This document shows, one piece after another, positions 1 to 6,762 of a stretch of DNA of 33,767 nt; position 1 is the first letter of the stretch; each line of letters begins with the position of its first letter. The translations under genes and the position numbers were made by a program. Below the pieces are notes generated by a model. That model had not been told where the DNA came from and made no database searches. It saw only the letters and a program-made list of their open reading frames with translations. The DNA is from JBBSEZ01 sp038239195 (GTDB taxonomy: Bacteria > Planctomycetota > Planctomycetia > Gemmatales > Gemmataceae), in NCBI GenBank assembly GCA_038239195.1, contig JBBSEZ010000046.1:1-33767 (forward strand). The letters are read 5' to 3'.

Positions 1-1
1 C

Positions 2-133
2 AACTACGACAAATTCCACACCGCTATCCAGCAGTGCCTCAACGATCTCCCTTCCAAGCACAAGGCCGCTATGGACACCCTTCTCACCCACAACTTCCAG
101 ACCTTTGAGAATGTGTCACTCATCGCCGCGTGA
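2..133 (+). CDS. IS630-type transposase, C-terminal end (partial)
   Basis: The window opens inside a reading frame that runs to a TGA at 131-133 and gives about 43 residues, beginning NYDKFHTAIQQCLNDLP and ending FQTFENVSLIAA. The pattern KFHxAIxxCL...KxxxxxLLTxxFQTF is what I recall from the C-terminus of IS630-family DDE transposases in planctomycetes. The catalytic residues lie upstream, outside the window. Base composition is visibly lower in GC than the following genes, as expected for a mobile element. The right end of the element should lie within a few tens of bases after the stop, where TATA occurs at 136-139 (IS630 elements target TA), but the other end is not visible so the boundary cannot be fixed. 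Family call is by recollection of the C-terminal motif only. Confidence 0.65.
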   Translation, partial: NYDKFHTAIQQCLNDLPSKHKAAMDTLLTHNFQTFENVSLIAA

Positions 134-180
134 AGTATACACCGAGGCAGGTGGGAAAAGAGGGAATTGGGCTGCTCGGC

Positions 181-681
181 CTACGAAGGAGGGGCGAAGT
201 TCCACTCCGCTGGCAACTCCGCCCCGCACGCGCCACACGTGAACCAGCCCTCCTTGACGAGGTTGCGCTCTCCGCACGTTGTGCAGCGGCGGAACTCGCA
301 TGCGAGCGTGAAGCCGCCCGGGTGTGCGATCCCGAGCGCGTCGAGCGCCCGCGCCACCTCCGGCCAGCATGCAGGCTCGGGGCAATACCCCGTGGATTGG
401 TTGCTGGCTTCGACCACGCGCAGGGCGGCGCCGACGCGCTCGACGAAAAGTTCGCCCGCAGCCAGCACTGGCTTGCCGCCCGCGCAGGCGACGTGCTCGC
501 TGTGACGGTCGGCGACGCGCAAGCGGCCCGCGCCGTCGATGACGAACGTCAGCGCTGTCTGCGCGTTGCGCCCCAGCCAGGGTGCCAGGTCAGCCCCCGA
601 GCAGATCGAGCCGCCCGTCGCCTTCCCTTGCGTTCGCTCGCGAATGTCGTGCGGGCCGACATAATCGTAGAGGCGCGTCAT
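181..681 (-). CDS. Hypothetical protein with C-terminal zinc ribbon
   Basis: A 166-residue protein of unknown function. The visible feature is a CxxC...CxxC zinc ribbon at C133/C136 and C149/C152, just before the C-terminus; C100 and C105 form a looser extra pair. The N-terminal ~100 residues are mixed alpha/beta in character with no motif I recognise, and there is no signal peptide or membrane segment, so it is probably cytoplasmic. The start ATG at 681 lies about 60 bp downstream of the polyprenyl synthase stop on the same strand, so the two could be co-transcribed. The antisense frame here is also open, but the ordered Cys pairs and the sensible start favour this strand. I infer that it is a lineage-restricted planctomycete protein. 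Confidence 0.65.
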   Translation of the reverse strand: MTRLYDYVGPHDIRERTQGKATGGSICSGADLAPWLGRNAQTALTFVIDGAGRLRVADRHSEHVACAGGKPVLAAGELFVERVGAALRVVEASNQSTGYCPEPACWPEVARALDALGIAHPGGFTLACEFRRCTTCGERNLVKEGWFTCGACGAELPAEWNFAPPS

Positions 682-741
682 GGGCTCGCCCTCCGCGGCA
701 CCCGCGCGGTCCTGCGAACTGCGTCTCCAGCCCCTTTGCGC

Positions 742-1740
742 TCAGCTCTCCCGATGCACCACCCGATCCGTCATCGCCTCCAGCACCGCCCGGCACGGCG
801 ACGGCGGCAGCGCCTCCAGGCTCCGGCGCGCCCGGGCCGCCAGCTCCTCGGCCCGCCGGCGGGCGTAGTCGAGGGCGCCCTCTTCCAGGCAAGGACGCAG
901 CGCCTCGCGCTTGTGGTTCTCCGGGCTGCGCAACACCTGACGCACGCGCATCGCCAGAGGGCCGCCCTCGCTGAGCAGGCGAATCAGCGGCAGCGTCAAC
1001 TTGCCCTGCTCCAGATCGGTGCCCAGCGACTTGCCAGTCGTCCGCTCGTCGCCCACCAGGTCGAGCAGGTCGTCGGCGATCTGGAACGCCAGCCCGACGT
1101 CGCGCCCGAAGCTCGCCAGCGCCTCCACCACCTCCGGCGCTGCGCCGGAGTAGAGGGCGCCCAGCCGGCAGCAGCACGAGGTCAGCTCGGCCGTCTTGCC
1201 GTCGATGACGTCGAAATACTCGTCCTCGCTCAGCTCCAGGTTGCCGCGGTGCAGCACCTGGCACAGCTCGCCCTCGCACACCCGGTCGGTCGCCTCGCCG
1301 ATCAGCCGGCACGCCTCGGCGTCGCCGATCGTGCTCGCCAGGTGGAAGGCGTGCGTGAACAGGTAATCGCCCAGCAAGACGCTCGTCTGCGTGCCGTACA
1401 CCGCGTTCACCGTCGCCACTCGGCGCCGCAGGCGGGCGCCGTCGAGCACGTCGTCGTGGACCAGCGTGGCCGTGTGGATCATCTCGACCACGGCGCCCAG
1501 AACGTGGTGGGCCGGGACCACCCGCCCACAGGCCCGCGCCGTCAGCAGGAGCAGCGCCGGCCGCAGGCGCTTGCCCCGGTAGTGCCGGACGTGGTCCACC
1601 ACCTGCGCCACCCGCCCGTGGCGGTTCTTCAGGGATCGCGACAGGATGCGCTCCACTTCTTCGAGGTCGGCCGCGATCGGGCCGCACAGGTCCAGGGCAG
1701 GGGGCGCCACGGGAGGGACTGTTAGGGTCGATGGGTTCAT
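742..1740 (-). CDS. Polyprenyl diphosphate synthase (long chain, trans-type)
   Basis: A 332-residue trans-isoprenyl diphosphate synthase that would add isopentenyl diphosphate units to an allylic primer, probably to make the quinone side chain. The family signature is complete: GKRLRP at 56-61, first aspartate-rich motif DDVLD at 96-100 preceded by IHTATLVH, GDYLF at 124-128, and second aspartate-rich motif DDLLD at 223-227 followed by GKSLGTDLEQGK. The short side chains before the first Asp motif resemble octaprenyl/heptaprenyl synthases (IspB/HepS type) rather than short-chain farnesyl synthases, but chain length cannot be fixed from sequence alone. The ATG at 1740 follows a GGGGAGGG ribosome-binding site. 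A promoter candidate (TTGACG, 17 bp, TAGGAT) overlaps the end of moaC, so the gene can be transcribed separately. Confidence 0.92.
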   Translation of the reverse strand: MNPSTLTVPPVAPPALDLCGPIAADLEEVERILSRSLKNRHGRVAQVVDHVRHYRGKRLRPALLLLTARACGRVVPAHHVLGAVVEMIHTATLVHDDVLDGARLRRRVATVNAVYGTQTSVLLGDYLFTHAFHLASTIGDAEACRLIGEATDRVCEGELCQVLHRGNLELSEDEYFDVIDGKTAELTSCCCRLGALYSGAAPEVVEALASFGRDVGLAFQIADDLLDLVGDERTTGKSLGTDLEQGKLTLPLIRLLSEGGPLAMRVRQVLRSPENHKREALRPCLEEGALDYARRRAEELAARARRSLEALPPSPCRAVLEAMTDRVVHRES

Positions 1741-1815
1741 GAGATGCCCTCCCCACGTCAGCGGCCGAGCTGCCCCCGCCCTGCGCGTGGTTTCTGAAGT
1801 TTCAATCCTCGTTGA

Positions 1816-1844
1816 ATCCTAGCCACGGGTGGGGGGAGCGTCAA
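1816..1844 (-). promoter_or_regulatory. Sigma70-type promoter for the polyprenyl synthase
   Basis: Read on the minus strand there is a -35 TTGACG (1844-1839), a 17-bp spacer and a -10 TAGGAT (1821-1816), about 75 bp before the synthase ATG. The -35 box overlaps the stop codon of moaC. Match quality and spacing are good; function is inferred. Confidence 0.5.
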
Positions 1845-2317
1845 TCATCGCGTTTGAAGGTGCCGCTACGTCCCCCACTCTTCTCCTCCAACCGCACGCG
1901 CTCGATGGTCATAACACGATCGACGGCTTTGCACATGTCGTAGACGGTGAGGGCGGCGACGCTGACGGCGGTGAGGGCCTCCATCTCGACGCCGGTGCGC
2001 CCGAAGACGCGCACGGTGGCGTCGATGCGCAGGAGGTCGTCGGCGGGGAAGGAGAAGTCGAGGGTGGCGGACGCGATGGGGAGGGGGTGGCAAAGGGGGA
2101 TGAGGTCGCCAGTGCGCTTGGCGGCCATGATGCCGGCGAGGCGGGCGACTTCGAGCACGTCGCCCTTGGCGAGGGCGCGGTCGCGGATGAGGGCGGCGGT
2201 GGCAGGCCCCATGCGCACCAGCCCGCTGGCGCGGGCCTCGCGCAGCGTCTCGGGCTTGGCGCTGGTATCGACCATGCGCGAAGCGCCGTGCTCGTCGAAG
2301 TGGGTGAGGTCGCTCAT
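1841..2317 (-). CDS. moaC: Cyclic pyranopterin monophosphate synthase MoaC
   Basis: A 158-residue protein, the usual MoaC length. MoaC converts the MoaA product (3',8-cyclo-7,8-dihydro-GTP) to cyclic pyranopterin monophosphate in molybdenum cofactor synthesis, in the cytoplasm. Near-invariant family motifs are present: MVDTSAK near residues 15-21, the ALAKGDVLEVARLAGI block containing K51, LIPLCHPLP at 72-80, and TGVEMEALTAVSVAALTVYDMCK with an Asp at 127 and Lys at 130, matching the catalytic Asp/Lys pair of the E. coli enzyme. A longer upstream frame exists, but the ATG at 2317 fits the family N-terminus and follows the rhodanese stop by 2 bp, so the two are probably translated from one message. 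No moaA, moaE or moeA is in the window. Confidence 0.95.
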   Translation of the reverse strand: MSDLTHFDEHGASRMVDTSAKPETLREARASGLVRMGPATAALIRDRALAKGDVLEVARLAGIMAAKRTGDLIPLCHPLPIASATLDFSFPADDLLRIDATVRVFGRTGVEMEALTAVSVAALTVYDMCKAVDRVMTIERVRLEEKSGGRSGTFKRDD

Positions 2318-2319
2318 GT

Positions 2320-2646
2320 TCAATAGCGTGGCACGAGGGGATCGATCTCGATCGACCAGGCGTCGATGCCGCCGGCCAGGGAGGCCACCTCGGCCAGGCC
2401 GAGCCTTTCCAGCAGGGCGGCCCCGGACTGGCTGCGGATGCCGTGGTGACAGTAAACGACGACGGGGCAGCCGGCCGGGGCGCTGACCTCGGCGGCGCGG
2501 GTGGCGAGCTCGTTGAGCGGGATGAGCTTGCTGCCGGGGAGAGCGGCGAGTTGATGCTCCCATGGCTGGCGCACGTCGAGGAGGTAGACGGGCGCTCCGG
2601 CGGCGAGCCGGTCGGCGAGGGCGCGGACGTCGATCTGGCGGACCAT
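2320..2646 (-). CDS. Single-domain rhodanese-like sulfurtransferase
   Basis: A 108-residue protein consisting of one rhodanese domain: LLDVRQPWE at 22-30, the active-site loop YCHHGIRS with catalytic C66, and the C-terminal LAGGIDAW. This is the GlpE/PspE-like architecture, expected to carry a persulfide on C66 and pass sulfur to an acceptor. It ends 2 bp before moaC. Sulfur is needed for the MoaD/MPT-synthase step of molybdenum cofactor synthesis, and rhodanese domains occur on MoeB-type proteins, so a role near that pathway is plausible but is only an inference from position. No signal peptide is present, so it should be cytoplasmic. Confidence 0.9.
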   Translation of the reverse strand: MVRQIDVRALADRLAAGAPVYLLDVRQPWEHQLAALPGSKLIPLNELATRAAEVSAPAGCPVVVYCHHGIRSQSGAALLERLGLAEVASLAGGIDAWSIEIDPLVPRY

Positions 2647-2687
2647 GAAGGCGCCCTCGGAGGTCAGGCGGCTCGCTTGTCGTCTTC

Positions 2688-2747
2688 CGTACGACAGGCT
2701 TTCCAGCCTGTCTCTTGCATTGGACAGGCTGGAAAGCCTGTCGTACG
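2688..2747. repeat. Perfect 25-bp inverted repeat, each arm itself palindromic
   Basis: Positions 2688-2712 and 2723-2747 are exact reverse complements, separated by TCTTGCATTG. Each arm also folds alone: GACAGGCT-TTCC-AGCCTGTC in the left and GACAGGCT-GGAA-AGCCTGTC in the right. The DNA or RNA could therefore form either one long hairpin or two small ones. It sits between the divergent rhodanese/moaC and MutS-like genes. I recall AGGCTTTCCAGCCT palindromes scattered in Gemmata-type genomes, often read through as spurious peptide such as QTGWKAC, so I call it an interspersed REP-like element. Confidence 0.8.
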
Positions 2748-2829
2748 AGAAGGCAAGCCGGGCTGTCCCGCTGCGAATAAGTTCCAGATCAACTTAGGCG
2801 CGCGCCCCACGTTCAGCAAGGAGACGGCC

Positions 2830-4611
2830 GTGGCCAGCGAACCGCAACCGCCAGTCCTCCCCGCGGAGGAGTACGAACGCCGCCGCTCCGCCCGCGACAC
2901 GGATCGCGAGGGGCTGGCCTGGCGCCACCTGCGCCTACGCCGGGCCCGGAACGTGCTGCTCGGCGTGGTGGTCGTGCTGGCGGTGCTGAGCGACAAGGAG
3001 GGCTTGTTGGGCAAGCTGGTCGTGCTGGGCGTGCCGGCCTTGCTCGTCGAGTGGGTAGTGCGCCGGCGGGCCCGCGTCGGCCTGTCGTGGCGGCGGGCGG
3101 AGCAGGCCATCGCGTTTTACGAGCGGCGCTTGGCGTGCGTGACGGGGGCGTGGGCCGGCACGGGTGAATCGGGTGTCCGCTACCTCAACGACCGCCATCC
3201 CTACGCGCCCGACCTCGACCTTTTCGGGGCCGGTTGCCTGTTCGAGCGCCTGTCCACCGCGCGCACGCGCCCCGGCGAAGACGCCCTGGCGGCGTGGCTG
3301 CTGGCGCCGGCGGCGCCCGGAGAAGTGAGCGCCCGCCAGGCGGCCGTCGCCGAGTTGCGGGATCGGCTCGACCTCCGCGAAGAGCTCGCCCAACTTGGCG
3401 CCGAGGTTCCTGACGGCGCCGACTTCTCTCCCTTCGCCGAGTGGGGGCGGGGAGATCCGGGGTTGGCCACCCCAGCCATTCGAGGGGCGATCTTCGCCGG
3501 GGCCGGCGCGATGCTCGTCGGGATCGCGACGTATGCCTTCGCGGGCACCAGTCCCTGGCCCGTGCTGGCGGCGCTCCTGGTGCAGGGGGCCGTTTCCCTC
3601 GCCCTGCGCCATCGCGTCGCCGCCGTGCTCGCACCCGTCGAGGATCGGGCCGGCGCCCTTGGGCCGCTCGCCGCGTTGCTCGGTCGGCTCGAGAAGGAGC
3701 CGTTTCGCGCCCCCCGGCTGATCGCGCTGCGCACCACCCTGATGGACGATGCGGGGCCGGCCTCGCGCAAGCTCGCCGGGCTGGGCCGGCTGCTGGCGCG
3801 GGCCCCGTGGGCGCATCTCCTCGTGGCCCGGCCGTTGGTGGCGCTGATGGTCGAGCGCTGGCGCCGGAGCGCCGGCCTGGCGCTGGGGCGCTGGCTGGCC
3901 GCCCTGGGCGAACTGGAGGCGCGTTGTTCGCTGGCCGCCTACTCGTTTGAGGAGCCGGGCGATCCATTTCCCGAGGTCGTCGCCGAAGGGCCGTGCTTCG
4001 ACGCCGAGGGCCTGGGCCATCCGCTGTTGCCGCGCGACCGCTGCGTCCGCAACGACGTCGCTCTGGGAGGAGAGTTACGGCTGCTGGCGATCAGTGGGTC
4101 GAACATGTCGGGGAAGAGCACGTTCCTGCGGGCCATCGGCACCAACGTCGTGCTGGCCCTGGCGGGGGCGCCGGTGCGGGCGCGGCGGTTGCGGCTCTCT
4201 CCGCTCGTGGTGGGGGCGACGCTGCGCGTGCAGGACTCGTTGCAGGAGGGCCGCTCGCGCTTTTATGCCGAGGTGCTGCGCGTGCGGCAGTTGCTCGACC
4301 TGTCGCGCGGGCAACCTCCCTTGCTCTTCCTTCTCGACGAACTGTTTCAGGGCACCAACTCGCACGACCGGCGGGTGGGCGCCGAGGCGGTCATCCGCCG
4401 GCTCGTCCAGGCGGGGGCGCTCGGGCTGGTGACCACGCACGACCTCGCCCTGACGGAAGTCGCCGAGCGGCTGGCCCCGCGCGCCGCCAACGTCCACTTC
4501 GAGGACCGCTTCGAGAACGGCGAGATGACGTTCGACTACCGGATGAAGCCGGGCATCGTGCAGAACACCAACGGGCTGGCCCTGATGCGGGCGGTGGGAA
4601 TCGAACTGTAG
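2830..4611 (+). CDS. Membrane-associated MutS-like ATPase
   Basis: A 593-residue protein with the ATPase end of the MutS family but none of the N-terminal mismatch-binding and connector domains. The P-loop GSNMSGKST is at 423-431, and Walker B LLFLLDE at 498-504 is followed by the MutS-type continuation LFQGTNSHDRR; TTHD near 537 is the MutS H-loop. Two pairs of hydrophobic stretches (about 42-54 and 60-77; 218-238 and 243-260) look like membrane hairpins. The start is GTG 2830, chosen because AAGGAG at 2818-2823 stands 6 nt upstream; the frame is open further upstream through the palindromic repeat, but that part has no plausible start or homology. It leads a plus-strand run with larC. Mismatch repair is unlikely without domain I; the true role is unknown. 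Confidence 0.88.
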   Translation: MASEPQPPVLPAEEYERRRSARDTDREGLAWRHLRLRRARNVLLGVVVVLAVLSDKEGLLGKLVVLGVPALLVEWVVRRRARVGLSWRRAEQAIAFYERRLACVTGAWAGTGESGVRYLNDRHPYAPDLDLFGAGCLFERLSTARTRPGEDALAAWLLAPAAPGEVSARQAAVAELRDRLDLREELAQLGAEVPDGADFSPFAEWGRGDPGLATPAIRGAIFAGAGAMLVGIATYAFAGTSPWPVLAALLVQGAVSLALRHRVAAVLAPVEDRAGALGPLAALLGRLEKEPFRAPRLIALRTTLMDDAGPASRKLAGLGRLLARAPWAHLLVARPLVALMVERWRRSAGLALGRWLAALGELEARCSLAAYSFEEPGDPFPEVVAEGPCFDAEGLGHPLLPRDRCVRNDVALGGELRLLAISGSNMSGKSTFLRAIGTNVVLALAGAPVRARRLRLSPLVVGATLRVQDSLQEGRSRFYAEVLRVRQLLDLSRGQPPLLFLLDELFQGTNSHDRRVGAEAVIRRLVQAGALGLVTTHDLALTEVAERLAPRAANVHFEDRFENGEMTFDYRMKPGIVQNTNGLALMRAVGIEL

Positions 4612-4647
4612 GGAACGCCCTCCGTGGCGTTCCGCGGCCACGGAACG
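4612..4647. repeat. Overlapping alternative hairpins between the MutS-like gene and larC
   Basis: GGAACGCC (4612-4619) pairs with GGCGTTCC (4626-4633), and CGTTCCG (4628-4634) pairs with CGGAACG (4641-4647). The two stems share bases, so only one can form at a time. The sequence starts one base after the stop codon. I recall the same GGAACGCC-CTCCGT-GGCGTTCC unit as a dispersed repeat in Gemmata-type genomes, where read-through gives NALRGVP peptides; that is memory, not a search. It could also act on transcription between the two genes. Confidence 0.6.
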
Positions 4648-4648
4648 G

Positions 4649-4676
4649 TTGGCCCGTGGCGCCGGCGCCGTAGAAT
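4649..4676 (+). promoter_or_regulatory. Candidate promoter for larC
   Basis: TTGGCC (4649-4654), a 16-bp spacer and TAGAAT (4671-4676) precede the larC ATG by about 22 bp. The -10 match is good and the -35 is weak, and the short leader would leave just room for the AAAGGAGAGG ribosome-binding site. Confidence 0.35.
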
Positions 4677-4698
4677 GCCTCGAAAGGAGAGGGGCGCG

Positions 4699-5883
4699 AT
4701 GGCGAAGGCACTGCATTTCGACTGTTTCAGCGGCATCAGCGGCGACATGACGCTCGGCGCGCTCCTCGACGCCGGCGCCGACCTCGACGCCCTCCGCGCC
4801 GGGCTCGATTCGCTCGGCCTGCCGATCCGCCTCGACGTTGCCCGCGTCCGCAAGGGCGGGTTCGCGGCCACGCAGGTCATCGTCGAGGCCCCTGAGGAGA
4901 AGGAGCATCGCTTCCTTCCGCAGGTCGAGGAGATCCTGACGCGCGGGGCGCTGACCTCCCGCCAGCGCGACCTGGCGCTGCGCATCTTCCGCCGGCTGGC
5001 CGAGGCGGAGGCGGCCGTCCACGGCATGCCGCTCGACCGCGTCCACTTCCACGAGGTCGGGGCGCTGGACAGCATCGCCGACATCGCCGGCGTGGCCATC
5101 GCGCTCGACGGGCTGGGGGCCGAGCGCATCACCAGCCGTTCCGTGCCGACGGGGACGGGGACGGTGAAGTGCGCGCACGGCGTGATGCCGGTGCCGACGC
5201 CCGCGACGGCGCATCTGTTGAAGGGGGCGCCGCTGGCCGCCTCGACGATCAAGGCGGAGCTGACCACGCCGACAGGCGCCGCCATCCTGGCGACAGTTGT
5301 TCAGGAGTGGGTGGAATCGCCCGTGATGCGGGTAGAGCGCATCGGCCACGGGGCGGGGCAGCGCGATTTCCTCGACCAGCCCAACCTGCTCCGCGTGTTC
5401 GTCGGCGAGGCGGAGGTCGCGAACCAGGGGGAGCGCGATCAGGTCTGGATGCTGGAGACGAACCTCGACGACGTGCCGGGCGAGGTAATAGGGTACACCT
5501 TCGATCAACTGTTCGCGGCGGGGGCCCTCGACGTCTTCAGCACGGCGATCCAGATGAAGAAGAACCGGCCCGGCGTGCTGCTGAGCGTGCTGGCCCCCGA
5601 GAGCGCCGTGGCCGTGCTGGAGGCGATCCTGTTCCGGGAGACGGAGACGTTCGGCATTCGCCGCTACCCGGTGCAGCGCCAGAAGCTTCGGCGCGAGGCG
5701 CTCATGGTGAAGACACCGTGGGGCGAGGTGTCGGGCAAGCGCGGGTGGCGCGACGGCGGGCCGGCGGTGTTCACGCCGGAGTACGAGGATTGCGCCCGGG
5801 TGGCGCGGCAGCATGCGGTGGCGCTGCGCGAGGTGTACGCGGCGGTTCGGCGGGCCCATGCGGAGCAGCACGGGGGGGAATGA
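4699..5883 (+). CDS. larC: Nickel-pincer cofactor biosynthesis protein LarC
   Basis: A 394-residue full-length LarC. In the characterised Lactobacillus plantarum system LarC inserts nickel into the pincer nucleotide (pyridinium-3,5-bisthiocarboxylic acid mononucleotide) used by lactate racemase LarA and relatives. Family hallmarks: N-terminal FDCFSGISGDMTLGALLDAG (residues 6-25), RVHFHEVGALDSIADI, SVPTGTGTVKCAHGVMPVP, ELTTPTGAAIL, and LETNLDDVPGEV before the C-terminal domain. In L. plantarum the gene is split into larC1/larC2 joined by frameshifting; here it is one uninterrupted frame. The ATG at 4699 follows AAAGGAGAGG. No larA, larB or larE is in the window. The metallophosphoesterase gene starts 12 bp after the stop, so they are probably co-transcribed. 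Confidence 0.93.
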   Translation: MAKALHFDCFSGISGDMTLGALLDAGADLDALRAGLDSLGLPIRLDVARVRKGGFAATQVIVEAPEEKEHRFLPQVEEILTRGALTSRQRDLALRIFRRLAEAEAAVHGMPLDRVHFHEVGALDSIADIAGVAIALDGLGAERITSRSVPTGTGTVKCAHGVMPVPTPATAHLLKGAPLAASTIKAELTTPTGAAILATVVQEWVESPVMRVERIGHGAGQRDFLDQPNLLRVFVGEAEVANQGERDQVWMLETNLDDVPGEVIGYTFDQLFAAGALDVFSTAIQMKKNRPGVLLSVLAPESAVAVLEAILFRETETFGIRRYPVQRQKLRREALMVKTPWGEVSGKRGWRDGGPAVFTPEYEDCARVARQHAVALREVYAAVRRAHAEQHGGE

Positions 5884-5895
5884 TCGGGGGCGCCG

Positions 5896-6723
5896 ATGTG
5901 GGCCATTTTCAGCGACGTCCACGCCAACCTGGAAGCGCTACAGGCGGTGCTGGCCGACGTCGATGGTCAGCCGACGCCGGTGGAGCGCATCGTCTGCCTG
6001 GGCGATACGCTCGGGTATGGGCCGAGCCCATGCGAATGTCTGGGCCTGGTGATGGAAAGGTGCGACGTGGTGTTGCTGGGCAATCACGATCAGGCGGTCC
6101 TCTCCGAGCCGGACGGCTTCGGGGAGGTCGCCGAGCGAGCCGTCTCGTGCCACCGCGAGCAGATCAAGCGAGCGCCGGGCGGCGAGGAGTACTGGAGGTT
6201 TCTCGAAGCGTTGCCTCCCCGCCATGAGGAGGGCGCCCTGCTCTTCGTCCACGGCTCGGCGCGCAACCCGACCCACGAGTTCGTCTTCCCGGAGGACGTC
6301 TACAACCCTCGCAAGATGTGCCGCATCTTCGACCTGATCGACCGACACTGTTTCGTCGGCCACACCCACCTGCCCGGCGTGTTCATCGAGACGGTGGTGC
6401 GGCCGAACACGACAATTGACGACAAAACCGGCGAACCGCTGCCTCCGTCCGACAACCGCGAGTATCCGGATGGCCTCTGGGCCTATCAAGCCCCCGAAGA
6501 GATCGACCACGTGTACGTCCGCGACCGCCGCAAGGCGATCGTCAACGTCGGCTCGGTCGGCCAGCCGCGCGACGGCGACTCCCGCGCCTGCTACGTCCTC
6601 CTCGACGGCTGGCGCGTGACGTTCCGGCGCGTCCCCTACGACGTCGAGACGACGGTACGCAAGATTTACGCCGTCCCCGAGCTCGCGAACTTCCTGGGCG
6701 ACCGGCTGCGCGAAGGACGCTGA
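5896..6723 (+). CDS. Calcineurin-like metallophosphoesterase
   Basis: A 275-residue cytoplasmic metallophosphoesterase with all metal ligands of the family: SDVHANLEA (D7, H9), GDTLGYGP (D37), GNHD (N63, H64), VHGS (H119) and GHTH (H156, H158). It belongs to the compact YfcE/MJ0936-like group, which hydrolyses phosphodiesters in vitro, but the physiological substrate cannot be read from sequence. The family's NxGSVGQPRD motif is also present near the C-terminal third. It is sandwiched between larC (12 bp) and alaS (39 bp), so it is probably part of the same transcript. The gene appears intact and ordinary in base composition. Confidence 0.9.
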   Translation: MWAIFSDVHANLEALQAVLADVDGQPTPVERIVCLGDTLGYGPSPCECLGLVMERCDVVLLGNHDQAVLSEPDGFGEVAERAVSCHREQIKRAPGGEEYWRFLEALPPRHEEGALLFVHGSARNPTHEFVFPEDVYNPRKMCRIFDLIDRHCFVGHTHLPGVFIETVVRPNTTIDDKTGEPLPPSDNREYPDGLWAYQAPEEIDHVYVRDRRKAIVNVGSVGQPRDGDSRACYVLLDGWRVTFRRVPYDVETTVRKIYAVPELANFLGDRLREGR

Positions 6724-6743
6724 GCGCCCCTCCAACCTTTACC

Positions 6744-6756
6744 CTCTCGACGAGAG
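6744..6756. promoter_or_regulatory. 13-bp palindrome just before the alaS start
   Basis: CTCTCG-A-CGAGAG is a perfect inverted repeat ending 6 nt before the alaS ATG, in the position of the ribosome-binding site. E. coli AlaRS is known to repress its own gene by binding a palindrome near its promoter, so an autoregulatory role is conceivable. It could equally be chance. Confidence 0.3.
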
Positions 6757-6762
6757 TTTCTG

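Noticed and set aside
130..1725. A 531-residue plus-strand frame over the polyprenyl synthase
   Set aside because: Exactly antisense to the synthase with its aspartate motifs; no recognisable protein features.
2443..2829. Upstream extension of the MutS-like reading frame
   Set aside because: It runs antisense through rhodanese and through the palindromic repeat; the GTG with AAGGAG at the right spacing is downstream at 2830.
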